Assembly: GCA_937922235.1 (NCBI GenBank)
Contig: CAKZVC010000054.1
Span: forward strand, 1-55,558
Length of the DNA stretch: 55,558 nucleotides
Source: an uncultured Acidimicrobiales bacterium
Lineage (GTDB): Bacteria > Actinomycetota > Acidimicrobiia > Acidimicrobiales > SHLQ01
Direction of reading: 5' to 3'
A program made the translations under genes and the position numbers. Position 1 is the stretch's first letter; every line of letters starts with the position of its first letter. Positions 45,458-53,151 of the stretch are shown here, one piece after another. The notes under the pieces were generated by a model. It did no database searches and was not told the DNA's origin. It saw only the letters and a program-made list of their open reading frames with translations.

Positions 45458-47206
45458 TTACTTCTCGACGAAGCGGCGGGCCTTGGCCTTCTTGCCCTTG
45501 ACAGTCGACTTCTTGATCGCCGAGATGACGTCTTCAACCGAACCATCGGGGACGCCAACAACCGAATAGTGGTCGGCGATACGGATTGGTCCGATGTCGC
45601 GGCCAGAGATTCCGGTCTCGTTGGCAATCGCGCCGACGAGGTCGCCCGGGCGAACTCCGCCACGGGCACCAACGCCGATGTACACGAACCCCGTGTTCGG
45701 GTCGACCTGGCGAGGCTTCGACGAGCCGTTCTTGCCGTTGTGCCCTCGATCGCCGCGGTCCCCACGATCGCCGCGGTCGTTGCGTCCACGGCTGCGATCG
45801 CGGTTGCGGTCTCGCCCACGGTCGCCCTTGCCCGAGCTGTTGAAGTGCTCGGATGCGTCGGGGATGTGGCTTGAGTCCGCAATCGAACCCTGTGACTGCT
45901 GGGCAAGTGCTAGCGCGGCGAGCGCAATGTCTCGTTCGGTGGCTTCGCCCTTGAGCTCGTGAAGCACATGTTGGAGATCGTCGAGGTCGTCGCCGGCGAG
46001 CATCTCACGTACCGATTCGACCATGGCGGTACGACGCTGTGCAGCGAGGTCCTCAAGCGTCGGAACGGTCGCGATCGTGATCTTCTTCTTGGTGAGGCGC
46101 TCGATGTTGTCGAGCTGGCGGCGCTGACGGGGCGTGGCAAGCGTGATGGCCACACCAGCTCGTCCGGCACGACCAACACGGCCAATGCGATGTACGTAGC
46201 TCTCGGGTTGGGTTGGGATGTCGTAGTTGATGACGTGGGTGAGCGTGTCGACGTCGAGGCCACGGGCGGCAACGTCGGTGGCGATCAGAAGTTCAGCAGT
46301 GCCATCACGAAGACGGGCCATGACGCGGTCGCGCTGGGCCTGGTCCATGCCACCGTGCAACGCCTCAGCGCGCACGCCTCGACCGTTCATTGCAACCGTG
46401 AGCTCGTCAACGTCGGTTCGGGTCTTGCAGAACACGATGGCCGACGTTGGCTGTTCAAACTCAAGAACGCGGCCGAGCGTGGCGGGCTTGTGGTTGCGGG
46501 CAACGACATACACGCGCTGTTCGATCAGCTTGCTGGCCGCAGCTGCGTCATCCTTGCTGATCTTGACGATGACCGGGTCGTTCTGATGACGATCGGCGAT
46601 CGACTTGATGCGGGGTGGCATCGTGGCCGAGAACATGACGGTCTGTCGGCTCGGTGGGGTGTTCGACAAGATGAGTTCGATGTCTTCGGTGAAGCCCATA
46701 TCGAGCATCTCGTCGGCTTCATCGAGCACGACAGTCTGGATGCCATCAAGATCGAGGGAGCCGCGTTTGAGGTGATCGATCGCACGGCCAGGGGTAGCAA
46801 CGACGACATGTACGCCGCGCCGAAGCTGATCGAGCTGGCGGCCGATCGGCTGGCCACCGTAGACCGGTGCGACCTTGACCTTCTGCTTCTTGCCGTAGGA
46901 GGCAATAGCGTCGCTGACCTGAACCGCGAGCTCGCGAGTAGGCGTCAGCACCAGAACCGACGGGACGGCGGGGCTCCCCGGGTCGATGTTGTGTAGTAGA
47001 GGCAACGAGAACGCAGCCGTCTTTCCGGTGCCCGTTGCCGCTTGGCCGAGCATGTCGACACCGCTCAAGAGCAGGGGGATTGCCTCGCGCTGAATTGGGG
47101 TCGGATCGGTGAAGCCGAGCGCATCGAGCGACTCGAGAATCTCGTCACGAAGTCCAAGGGACCGAAATCCGTCAGGGCTCGACGGTGAAGAATCGTATGT
47201 GGTCAC
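45458..47206 (-). CDS. deaD: DEAD-box ATP-dependent RNA helicase, DeaD/CsdA type
   Basis: 582 residues from GTG 47206, with GGAAAG at seven-base spacing; a TTG at 47221 is the alternative. Visible helicase motifs: FRSLGLRDEILESLDALGFTDPTPIQ (Q motif), AATGTGKT (Walker A), TPTRELAVQ, TPGRAIDHL, VLDEADEMLDMGF (DEAD box), FSATMP, ATDVAARGLDV and YVHRIGRVGRAGRAG. A long C-terminal extension includes an Arg/Asp/Gly-rich segment with GDRGDRGDRG (about residues 478-510). It ends in a DbpA/CsdA-like RNA-binding domain (FVYIGVGARGGVRPGDLVGAIANETG, IGPIRIADHYSVVGVPDG). Role: RNA unwinding in ribosome assembly and cold adaptation. Divergent from the oxygenase gene. Confidence 0.96.
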   Translation of the reverse strand: MTTYDSSPSSPDGFRSLGLRDEILESLDALGFTDPTPIQREAIPLLLSGVDMLGQAATGTGKTAAFSLPLLHNIDPGSPAVPSVLVLTPTRELAVQVSDAIASYGKKQKVKVAPVYGGQPIGRQLDQLRRGVHVVVATPGRAIDHLKRGSLDLDGIQTVVLDEADEMLDMGFTEDIELILSNTPPSRQTVMFSATMPPRIKSIADRHQNDPVIVKISKDDAAAASKLIEQRVYVVARNHKPATLGRVLEFEQPTSAIVFCKTRTDVDELTVAMNGRGVRAEALHGGMDQAQRDRVMARLRDGTAELLIATDVAARGLDVDTLTHVINYDIPTQPESYVHRIGRVGRAGRAGVAITLATPRQRRQLDNIERLTKKKITIATVPTLEDLAAQRRTAMVESVREMLAGDDLDDLQHVLHELKGEATERDIALAALALAQQSQGSIADSSHIPDASEHFNSSGKGDRGRDRNRDRSRGRNDRGDRGDRGDRGHNGKNGSSKPRQVDPNTGFVYIGVGARGGVRPGDLVGAIANETGISGRDIGPIRIADHYSVVGVPDGSVEDVISAIKKSTVKGKKAKARRFVEK

Positions 47207-47255
47207 AGTGGAACTTTCCAAAAGGCGAACTCTTTAGGGTACGCCGAACTGCAGG

Positions 47256-47335
47256 CTTTCGGTGTGTACCGCTCGACACGCTAGGAATGGTCGAACGGCA
47301 CGTGCGCCCGCGACTTATGCGTTGTACACCGAAAG
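47256..47335. promoter_or_regulatory. Inverted repeat pair in the helicase/oxygenase divergent promoter
   Basis: CTTTCGGTGT (47256-47265) and its exact complement ACACCGAAAG (47326-47335) are 70 bp apart. One site is just upstream of a minus-strand TACCCT -10 (47236-47241), the other just upstream of the plus-strand TACGAT -10. They could bind one regulator controlling both genes. Confidence 0.45.
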
Positions 47336-47340
47336 TCTCG

Positions 47341-47352
47341 TACGATCTCGCT
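47341..47352 (+). promoter_or_regulatory. Leaderless promoter of the oxygenase gene (-10 TACGAT)
   Basis: TACGAT at 47341-47346 lies six bases before ATG 47353; no Shine-Dalgarno is present. Confidence 0.55.
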
Positions 47353-48342
47353 ATGCCCGAGGACCCGCACACACCCGTCGTTGCGACGGTCGACCTCCGA
47401 CGCGATGATGCCGGACGGTCGCTTGAAACTGCACTGACCTCGACCGGGTTCGTCGAGCTTGTGGGCCATGGTCTCGACCCCGACCTGCGCACCGAACTCC
47501 GTAGCGTCTGCGATGCCTTCTTTGCACTCGATCACTCGGTCAAGGTCGGCTTTGTGCACGAAGACCCAGCGGCGAACCGCGGCTATCGAGCTCGAGGGAG
47601 CGAGGCGCTGAGCTACAGCTTGGGTGAGGAATCCCCGCCGGACTTGTTCGAGAGCTTTAACTCGGCTCCCGACCCTGTTGGTGACAGCCACCGACTCCTA
47701 CAACGCACGCCATGGCCCGACGCCTTCGTCCCCGAATTTTCTGATGTAGTGACCGCAGCGTTTGCTGACTTTGCTGCGCTTTCGGCCCGGCTCGATCAGA
47801 TGCTGTCCGATCTGCTTGGAGTTGATTGGCTCGTTAGACGTTCCGGCCAAGGCCCAGACATGTTGGCGAACATCAATTACCGCCCGGAGCCCGACGGCAC
47901 GGAAGCCGTTGTCGAGGGCCAGCAACGGATGGGAGCTCACTCCGACTACACGACGTTCACGCTGCTTGATGCCGACCCGGTGCGTGGCCTGCAGATCATC
48001 GGTCCCTCTGGCGAATGGGTCGACGTGATGCCTTCAGCGGACGGCGTACTGATGAACGTTGGCGATGTCTTGGCCATGATGACAAACAATGTGTGGCCAT
48101 CGACCTTGCATCGTGTTGTTCCGATGGCAGCTGGTGCGGCCTCGCATCGCCGTTCGGTTGCGTTCTTCCACTACCCGAACCTCGACGTCGACGTTGCTCC
48201 GCTGCCCGAGTTCGTGTCGGAGACCACCCCGGCCCTCTACGAACCAACGACGGTCGAGGCGCATCTGCTCGACAAAATCGTGTCGCCAAAGACCGCGACG
48301 CTCACGAAGGCAGCATCGACTACCGCTGGCCGATCGGTCTAG
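47353..48342 (+). CDS. 2-oxoglutarate/Fe(II)-dependent oxygenase, isopenicillin N synthase-like
   Basis: 329 residues from ATG 47353; the frame extends upstream but the leaderless promoter fixes this start. The N-terminal DIOX_N-like domain includes SLETALTSTGFVELVGHGL and ANRGYRARGSEALSYS. The double-stranded beta-helix core has the iron triad: His/Asp in RMGAHSDYTTFTLL and His in WPSTLHRVV. The 2-oxoglutarate- or substrate-binding Arg-x-Ser is in HRRSVAFFHYPN. These match the IPNS/ACC-oxidase-like group. Bacterial members hydroxylate or desaturate small molecules; substrate unknown. It ends seven bases from the convergent haloperoxidase-like gene. Confidence 0.9.
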   Translation: MPEDPHTPVVATVDLRRDDAGRSLETALTSTGFVELVGHGLDPDLRTELRSVCDAFFALDHSVKVGFVHEDPAANRGYRARGSEALSYSLGEESPPDLFESFNSAPDPVGDSHRLLQRTPWPDAFVPEFSDVVTAAFADFAALSARLDQMLSDLLGVDWLVRRSGQGPDMLANINYRPEPDGTEAVVEGQQRMGAHSDYTTFTLLDADPVRGLQIIGPSGEWVDVMPSADGVLMNVGDVLAMMTNNVWPSTLHRVVPMAAGAASHRRSVAFFHYPNLDVDVAPLPEFVSETTPALYEPTTVEAHLLDKIVSPKTATLTKAASTTAGRSV

Positions 48343-48349
48343 CCGACGG

Positions 48350-50179
48350 TCAACTCCCGAAGAGTTCGAAGGCCCGTTCGGTGGCCGAACGTCCAACGAT
48401 TTGGCCGACTTCCCGGCCATCGAAGTCATCGGCGGCGATATGGATGCCGCCCCAAATTCGTGATTCACCTGCTTGGTCGGCAGCGTCGAAATAGGTCGCC
48501 CATTGCAGGGTCACTGGTTCGGACGGTCCCTCGTCGAAGCGCAGCCACCCGGGCTCGGCGGTCCATTCGCCGAGTCCGCCGGGAAAGTACATCGATCCGG
48601 TGATGGCGCTCAGGACCTCGGCACCAGCGCGGCTAAACGCGCTGTGCCCGGACACATAGCCGGGAAACGACGGGGTCACGAACGTATCGAGTTGGTACGG
48701 AACCCACGTCTCTCCGTCGATCCAGTCGATGCGGTCGCGGTTGTCGTGAAGGTCGGCGTGGCCAGCCCATCCGCGAACGGCGATCGTGTCCGCAGCGAGG
48801 CCAGCATGGCGGTCGGCGGACGATGATTCGGTAACGAGCTCGATCATCCCGTCGATGAGCGGCAAACCGTTCGGGTCGTAGCGGGGGAGGTCGGGATCGG
48901 TCGATTGGCCGAGCCCAGCGAGGTAACGCACAAGCGTGATCGGTCGGGCCGAGTCGTAGACGCGCTTGGCGCCCCATGCAGCGATTGCGGCATCGTGCAT
49001 GGCACCGTTCAACGCCAGGTACACCTTGATGTCCCATTCGAGACGGTCGACGGTCTCGCCCGCTCCGGCGAGCTTGCGCTCGAGGTCGGGGTGATCGTTG
49101 ACCTCGTTCGCCACGGTGTTCCAGTGGCCGGGTGGAGTTTCCGAGCTCGGGCCATCGGCCCAAAACTCCGCGACTACTCGGCCGAAGTCGAACGTCGAGA
49201 GCTCGTTTGCCTCGTACGGTTCGCCGGTGACGGGGTTGATGTCGAACCCCTCACCCTCGTTGGTGCCGACGGGATTGTTGCCAATCGATGCTGGCCCGTA
49301 GTCGCGGCGCTGATCGGAGGAAGTGTCGAGCTCGAGCTGATAGCGCAGCACATCTACCGCTGCGTTTCGGTATGCCTCTGGGTCATCAGCAAACTTGGGT
49401 GGGCCACCTGGGTCGATCGGTAGGCCGTTGCTTTCCTCGAGGGAAAATGGCGTAACTGAACCCCAGTGCGGTCCAATGAAGAACTGCAGTGCGTTGACCT
49501 GCACTTGGTCGTTTTGGCTGATCGACTCTTCAAGCCGGAGCGGCTGCCAGCGGTCGGGGTCTTGGAGCAGACCTACGCCAGGCTCAGGGACGAAGAGCGT
49601 CGGGTTTGACCCTGGATATTGGATGTCGAGATAGCCGTTGAGTTCGAACGAACCGTCATCGAGGGTCTGGTCGATGATCGCGTTCGCAAGCTCGATGCCA
49701 CGTTGCGCGGGATCGCCAAGATCGTCAGCGCTCTCTTCGTTGGGAATATCGAGACACTGGCGTTCGAGCTCGGCATCGAACGACGCCGTCGATTCGGCTC
49801 CGCCGACAGCGTTGCGGTAGCGCGAGGTCAGCAACGTGTGGGCGGCGTAACTGATCGTCACCTCTTGAGCAACCGGATCGTTATCGGTGCGACTGTCGGC
49901 GAACAGCTGAGTTCCCACTGACTCGTACATCGCCCATGCATCCCACATTGCCGCGGACAGGTGGTACAGGTTTCGAGCATGGACAGTAGGTGCTGGGGTG
50001 TCTCGGCGAATCGCGTCGAGGAGCTGCTCGTTCCACCTCCGAGCAACGCTTTGTTGATCGAGGTCTTCGTGGCACACCGCTGCAGCAGCATTCCCGAACA
50101 CGCCGCACCCCATAGCGAGCATGCTCCAGACCAAGACCAGCGCGATCGCTCGAGTTGAATGTCGAGAGAAGGACATCAT
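48350..50179 (-). CDS. Vanadium-dependent haloperoxidase-like lipoprotein (PAP2 fold)
   Basis: 609 residues from ATG 50179, which overlaps the stop of the preceding gene; the longer frame is rejected. The N-terminus is a lipoprotein signal with lipobox LAMGC (Cys25). A helical N-terminal half (VHARNLYHLSAAMWDAWAMYESVG) precedes the vanadate/phosphate-binding residues: Lys405 with Arg412-Pro in KRVYDSARP, the SGHS motif in FPGYVSGHSAFS near residue 511, and SRIWGGIHIAADD near 570-582, which fits the SRxxxxHxxxD motif. All the residues that coordinate vanadate are present. It could be a haloperoxidase or an acid phosphatase of this fold. It is anchored outside the membrane. Confidence 0.88.
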   Translation of the reverse strand: MMSFSRHSTRAIALVLVWSMLAMGCGVFGNAAAAVCHEDLDQQSVARRWNEQLLDAIRRDTPAPTVHARNLYHLSAAMWDAWAMYESVGTQLFADSRTDNDPVAQEVTISYAAHTLLTSRYRNAVGGAESTASFDAELERQCLDIPNEESADDLGDPAQRGIELANAIIDQTLDDGSFELNGYLDIQYPGSNPTLFVPEPGVGLLQDPDRWQPLRLEESISQNDQVQVNALQFFIGPHWGSVTPFSLEESNGLPIDPGGPPKFADDPEAYRNAAVDVLRYQLELDTSSDQRRDYGPASIGNNPVGTNEGEGFDINPVTGEPYEANELSTFDFGRVVAEFWADGPSSETPPGHWNTVANEVNDHPDLERKLAGAGETVDRLEWDIKVYLALNGAMHDAAIAAWGAKRVYDSARPITLVRYLAGLGQSTDPDLPRYDPNGLPLIDGMIELVTESSSADRHAGLAADTIAVRGWAGHADLHDNRDRIDWIDGETWVPYQLDTFVTPSFPGYVSGHSAFSRAGAEVLSAITGSMYFPGGLGEWTAEPGWLRFDEGPSEPVTLQWATYFDAADQAGESRIWGGIHIAADDFDGREVGQIVGRSATERAFELFGS

Positions 50180-51501
50180 CCTGCGAACAGTAGCCAGAGG
50201 CCCGCAACCGAATACAGCACCATGACGAACAACATCGTTTGTTGGCTTCGAGCGGCCTCGCGGTGCGAGTATTTGCTGACCGCCAGGTCGTGGGCGTACA
50301 GCACCGCAAGGATGTGGCCAACAACGATCGACACCGCTTGGATCCACGCCACCGTGTCGGGGTTGATCAGGTTGAGATCGACCTCGCCAGTTGCTGCGCC
50401 AAACCAATCGGTCGTTGGGTTGCCACTGGCATCGAAGCTGCCGAACGGATTCGAAAGCCGAAACCAGAAGCTCTGCATTTGGTCGACCAAGAGCTGGGCA
50501 TAGTGGGCCACCGCATAGGCCCACACGATCGGGATGAGCGAGGGGGCGAACAGGTCGGCGGTCTCCGCGTGGTCCTGGCCCGTAACCTTGCTCGTGGCTT
50601 GGGCGCCAATCCAGTACAGGATCGCGGCGATGGCGATCATGAGCACCAGGCCGATGGTGTTGGGAAGCGTGGCTGCCCAACCCCGTGGACGGCCGATGAT
50701 GTCGGTGTAGATCGGGCTCTCGGAGAAGCCGTCGAACGACGTTCCACCGAGAACGGTCAGGATCACCATCGCGGTTCCTGGAAGAACATTGACCATGCTC
50801 AAGCCCGAGAGAGGCCGTCGAAGAACGAGCGCCCCTTCGTCATTGCGAGTCACCGAAGCGATCGCCGCAATAAGCGAAAAGAGGATCGCGAACCCGTCGG
50901 CCCGGTCGAGCCATCTGCGCCCATACGCAGCCATGCCGCCGATCATGATGATCGAGTAGACCACCATGCCGTAGCCGAGGATGCGGGGCGAGTCGCCGCT
51001 CGGATGCGCGAGTTCAAGGAAGAGGAACCCGAACAACACGGCAACACCGACCCATCGATGTTCCGGCGCTGGACGAGCATTGTTGTGCTCGGGGAAGAGT
51101 AAGCCGATCGTCTCGAACGGGTTCAGCGCCTTCCACACGTCACCGAAGATCGCAGAGGCCACGGGGATGGCGACCCAGAGCGCCACGTAGATCGACACAG
51201 GTGCGAGGTTGATCTTCTCGCCACCGACGTCGGTGCCGAAGAGTCCGGCGCCGATCGTGAGTAAGAAGATCGCCATGCCGATGATACGAAACACGATCTC
51301 GCCAACCCGAAGCACGCCGGCCGTGCCCGAAACGGCCCGGCCGGTTGCTTCAGTACTCGTGAGTTTGGGTTCGGTCCAGAGTGCGCCCAAACCAGCGAAC
51401 GACAACACGAGGGCTGCGATCGCGGCCCATGCGAACTGCCAGAACGGCAACGGCAAGGTGCCCCGCGACCCAACACCGTGAGCCAATAAGAACTGCATCA
51501 T
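50176..51501 (-). CDS. Polytopic membrane protein of unknown function
   Basis: 441 residues with about ten to eleven hydrophobic helices. The N-terminus AHGVGSRGTLPLPFWQFAWAAIAALVLSF resembles a family of actinobacterial membrane proteins that databases sometimes label fenitrothion-hydrolase-like; this is from memory and weak. Other visible stretches: SIYVALWVAIPVASAIFGDVWKALNPF, GGTSFDGFSESPIYTD, LIPIVWAYAVAHYAQLLVDQMQSFWFRLSNPFG and INPDTVAWIQAVSIVVGHILAVLYAHDLA. His and Trp residues lie within helices, which could bind metal or heme. It overlaps the haloperoxidase-like gene start and follows the His-rich lipoprotein gene, so one operon is likely. Confidence 0.75.
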   Translation of the reverse strand: MMQFLLAHGVGSRGTLPLPFWQFAWAAIAALVLSFAGLGALWTEPKLTSTEATGRAVSGTAGVLRVGEIVFRIIGMAIFLLTIGAGLFGTDVGGEKINLAPVSIYVALWVAIPVASAIFGDVWKALNPFETIGLLFPEHNNARPAPEHRWVGVAVLFGFLFLELAHPSGDSPRILGYGMVVYSIIMIGGMAAYGRRWLDRADGFAILFSLIAAIASVTRNDEGALVLRRPLSGLSMVNVLPGTAMVILTVLGGTSFDGFSESPIYTDIIGRPRGWAATLPNTIGLVLMIAIAAILYWIGAQATSKVTGQDHAETADLFAPSLIPIVWAYAVAHYAQLLVDQMQSFWFRLSNPFGSFDASGNPTTDWFGAATGEVDLNLINPDTVAWIQAVSIVVGHILAVLYAHDLAVSKYSHREAARSQQTMLFVMVLYSVAGLWLLFAG

Positions 51502-51516
51502 GTGAGTGATTCTGTC

Positions 51517-52449
51517 TTACGAGACAACAAGTTCGGCAATGAACGTGCCGGACTGTTCGAACTCGATTTCGAACTTGCCAGGCGTGTCCGCCGTGAACAG
51601 GAACATCGCGGTCGTTCCTGGTTCGACATCGATGAGCACGTCGTAGCCGTGCAGATGCGCCTGTTCGGCTACATCGCTGTTCACCATCACCATGACGACA
51701 TCGCCGACCGAGGCTTCGATGCGTTCGTCACCATCGAGCTCGACGTTTCCGTCAGCGAGTGTTGCGATTCGAGATACCGCAGCGTCTGCCGCGGTGAGGC
51801 CGTCTTCGATGCCCGAGCTTGCCGGGCCGTGATGACCGTGGCCCTCGTCATTGCCCTCATCGTCACCGTGTTCGCCTCCGTGCGTGTCGTCATCGATCGC
51901 CAATGCTTCGCCGTGGCCAGAGACGGTTTGGCCGGCCCGAATCGGTACACCGTCGATGGCGTACGCGGCGTGGTTGTTGGCGTTGATCTCAACTTCGACG
52001 AGGTGTTCACCCTCAGGAACCATCACCTGGTGGTTGAGGTCCATGAAGCGTTCGATCTTTTCGCCGTCGATAAGGAGGTGCATATGGCCTTCGTTGTCGA
52101 CTGGATCGCCATCAACAGCATCGGGGGTGATGGTGAAGTTGGTGAGGGTCACCGCAATATCGAACAGCCCAGGGGTGTCGGTTTCGGTGAGTGCAATGTC
52201 GACCGCTGGGATTGGGGCGTCAGGGTTGACGTCGAGCGTCTTGGCGCCGTGGCCATCGCCATGGGAGTCGCCCTGCTCATCACCATGGTCGTCGCCCGAC
52301 ATGGCGTCGTCGGACATCGCTTCGTCGGACATGGCGTCGTCGGACATCGCATCTTCAGATGCAGTCGATGTCGCGGTGCTTCCACCGCACGCCGTGGCGA
52401 CTAGCGCAACGGCAAAGAGAGCGCCGAGGAGGCGCAGGGGAGTAGTCAT
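51517..52449 (-). CDS. His-rich lipoprotein with cupredoxin-like C-terminal domain
   Basis: 310 residues. Lipoprotein signal with lipobox VATAC (Cys21), then an acidic repeated tether (DAMSDDAMSDEAMSDDAM) and a His/Asp/Gly stretch (HGDEQGDSHGDGHG). The first domain (about 70-175) carries GHMHLLIDGEKIERFMDLNHQVMV and VEINANNHAAYAIDG. A second His-rich linker (THGGEHGDDEGNDEGHGHHG) precedes a C-terminal beta domain with VGDVVMVMVNSDVAEQAHLHGYDV and FLFTADTPGKFEIEFEQSG, which resembles cupredoxin-like domains. The HxH motifs suggest copper or other metal binding outside the membrane. It shares an operon with a polytopic membrane protein. Metal specificity is inferred. Confidence 0.78.
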   Translation of the reverse strand: MTTPLRLLGALFAVALVATACGGSTATSTASEDAMSDDAMSDEAMSDDAMSGDDHGDEQGDSHGDGHGAKTLDVNPDAPIPAVDIALTETDTPGLFDIAVTLTNFTITPDAVDGDPVDNEGHMHLLIDGEKIERFMDLNHQVMVPEGEHLVEVEINANNHAAYAIDGVPIRAGQTVSGHGEALAIDDDTHGGEHGDDEGNDEGHGHHGPASSGIEDGLTAADAAVSRIATLADGNVELDGDERIEASVGDVVMVMVNSDVAEQAHLHGYDVLIDVEPGTTAMFLFTADTPGKFEIEFEQSGTFIAELVVS

Positions 52450-52496
52450 TGTTTTCCACTTTCAGTTTGTGAGATAGGTGCGTTTCTTGGGAGCAG

Positions 52497-53027
52497 CTAT
52501 CGAACTGGTGGACCTCGACGGGAAACAACGGTAGCCAACTGTGCTGGCACGGGCGACGGAGCAACGCGAACGGGCACTGGCTGGAGTGACGCTGCACCCC
52601 AGGTGATGGTTGGCGTGTTGAGGAAGAAGGTGGCGATCTCGGCAACCGTGCGAACGGACCAGTGCAACGCGAGCGCAACGAGTGGGGCAACGGCAAGGCC
52701 GAGCCAGAAGACGGGTTCGCCGAAGAGCTCGGCGACGCCATAGCCGTCGGCCAGGCGCTCGAGTTGTTCCATGGCGAAGTAGCCAGCCGAAATGGCCAGG
52801 GCAAGATGGGTGACGTTGCCCGGGTCGTGCTGGCGGCGCTTCAGGCTCTTGGTAACGCTGCGTGCCAACACTCCGAGAAGGGCCAGCGAACCGCCGAACC
52901 AAGCAACGGCGAGGTGCCCATGAGCTACAGAATTCTCGATGCCGAAAATGGCCGAAACGGTATACGCAACTTGGTGCACCACGAGCACGCCGACACCGGC
53001 GAGCAGGAGTGAGTCAAGACGACGCAT
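52497..53027 (-). CDS. Small polytopic membrane protein of unknown function
   Basis: 176 residues, about four helices (LLLAGVGVLVVHQVAYTVSAIFG, HLAVAWFGGSLALLGVLARSV, VTHLALAISAGYFAMEQLE, VFWLGLAVAPLVALALHW). Several His residues lie in or near the helices (VHQVAY, VAHGHLAVAWF). The C-terminal 40 residues are Pro/Val/Arg-rich. I recognise no family. It is the first gene of the minus-strand group that leads to the His-rich lipoprotein, 47 bp downstream, so a shared role in metal or redox handling is possible. Divergent from the sunset/FAS1 gene. Confidence 0.65.
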   Translation of the reverse strand: MRRLDSLLLAGVGVLVVHQVAYTVSAIFGIENSVAHGHLAVAWFGGSLALLGVLARSVTKSLKRRQHDPGNVTHLALAISAGYFAMEQLERLADGYGVAELFGEPVFWLGLAVAPLVALALHWSVRTVAEIATFFLNTPTITWGAASLQPVPVRVAPSPVPAQLATVVSRRGPPVR

Positions 53028-53098
53028 ATCGCCAGTGTAGAGACCCCATCCGCGCGCGAGAGGGCCGTCCGAACAAGAATCTTCCTAAGAAATTGCGA

Positions 53099-53133
53099 AA
53101 AACCAGGGACCCGATAAGGATCGGCCTGGTTTT
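53099..53133 (+). promoter_or_regulatory. Attenuator-like hairpin in the 5' leader of the sunset/FAS1 gene
   Basis: AAAACCAGG (53099-53107) pairs with CCTGGTTTT (53125-53133), and CCGAT (53111-53115) with ATCGG (53120-53124) around an AAGG loop. This gives 14 base pairs with a three-base bulge. The 3' arm ends in a T-run, as in intrinsic terminators. It lies 18 bases before the ATG at 53152, upstream of the AAGGGA Shine-Dalgarno. The neighbour on the left is transcribed away, so this hairpin is in the leader rather than at a gene end. Confidence 0.7.
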
Positions 53134-53151
53134 AACTGAAGGGAATTCACA

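Noticed and set aside
47185..47352. Longer form of the oxygenase
   Set aside because: It would cover the deaD start and divergent promoter region; a leaderless promoter fits ATG 47353.
50180..50680. Longer form of the haloperoxidase-like protein starting within the membrane protein gene
   Set aside because: The extension is a shadow of the upstream gene; the ATG at 50179 begins a clear lipoprotein signal peptide.
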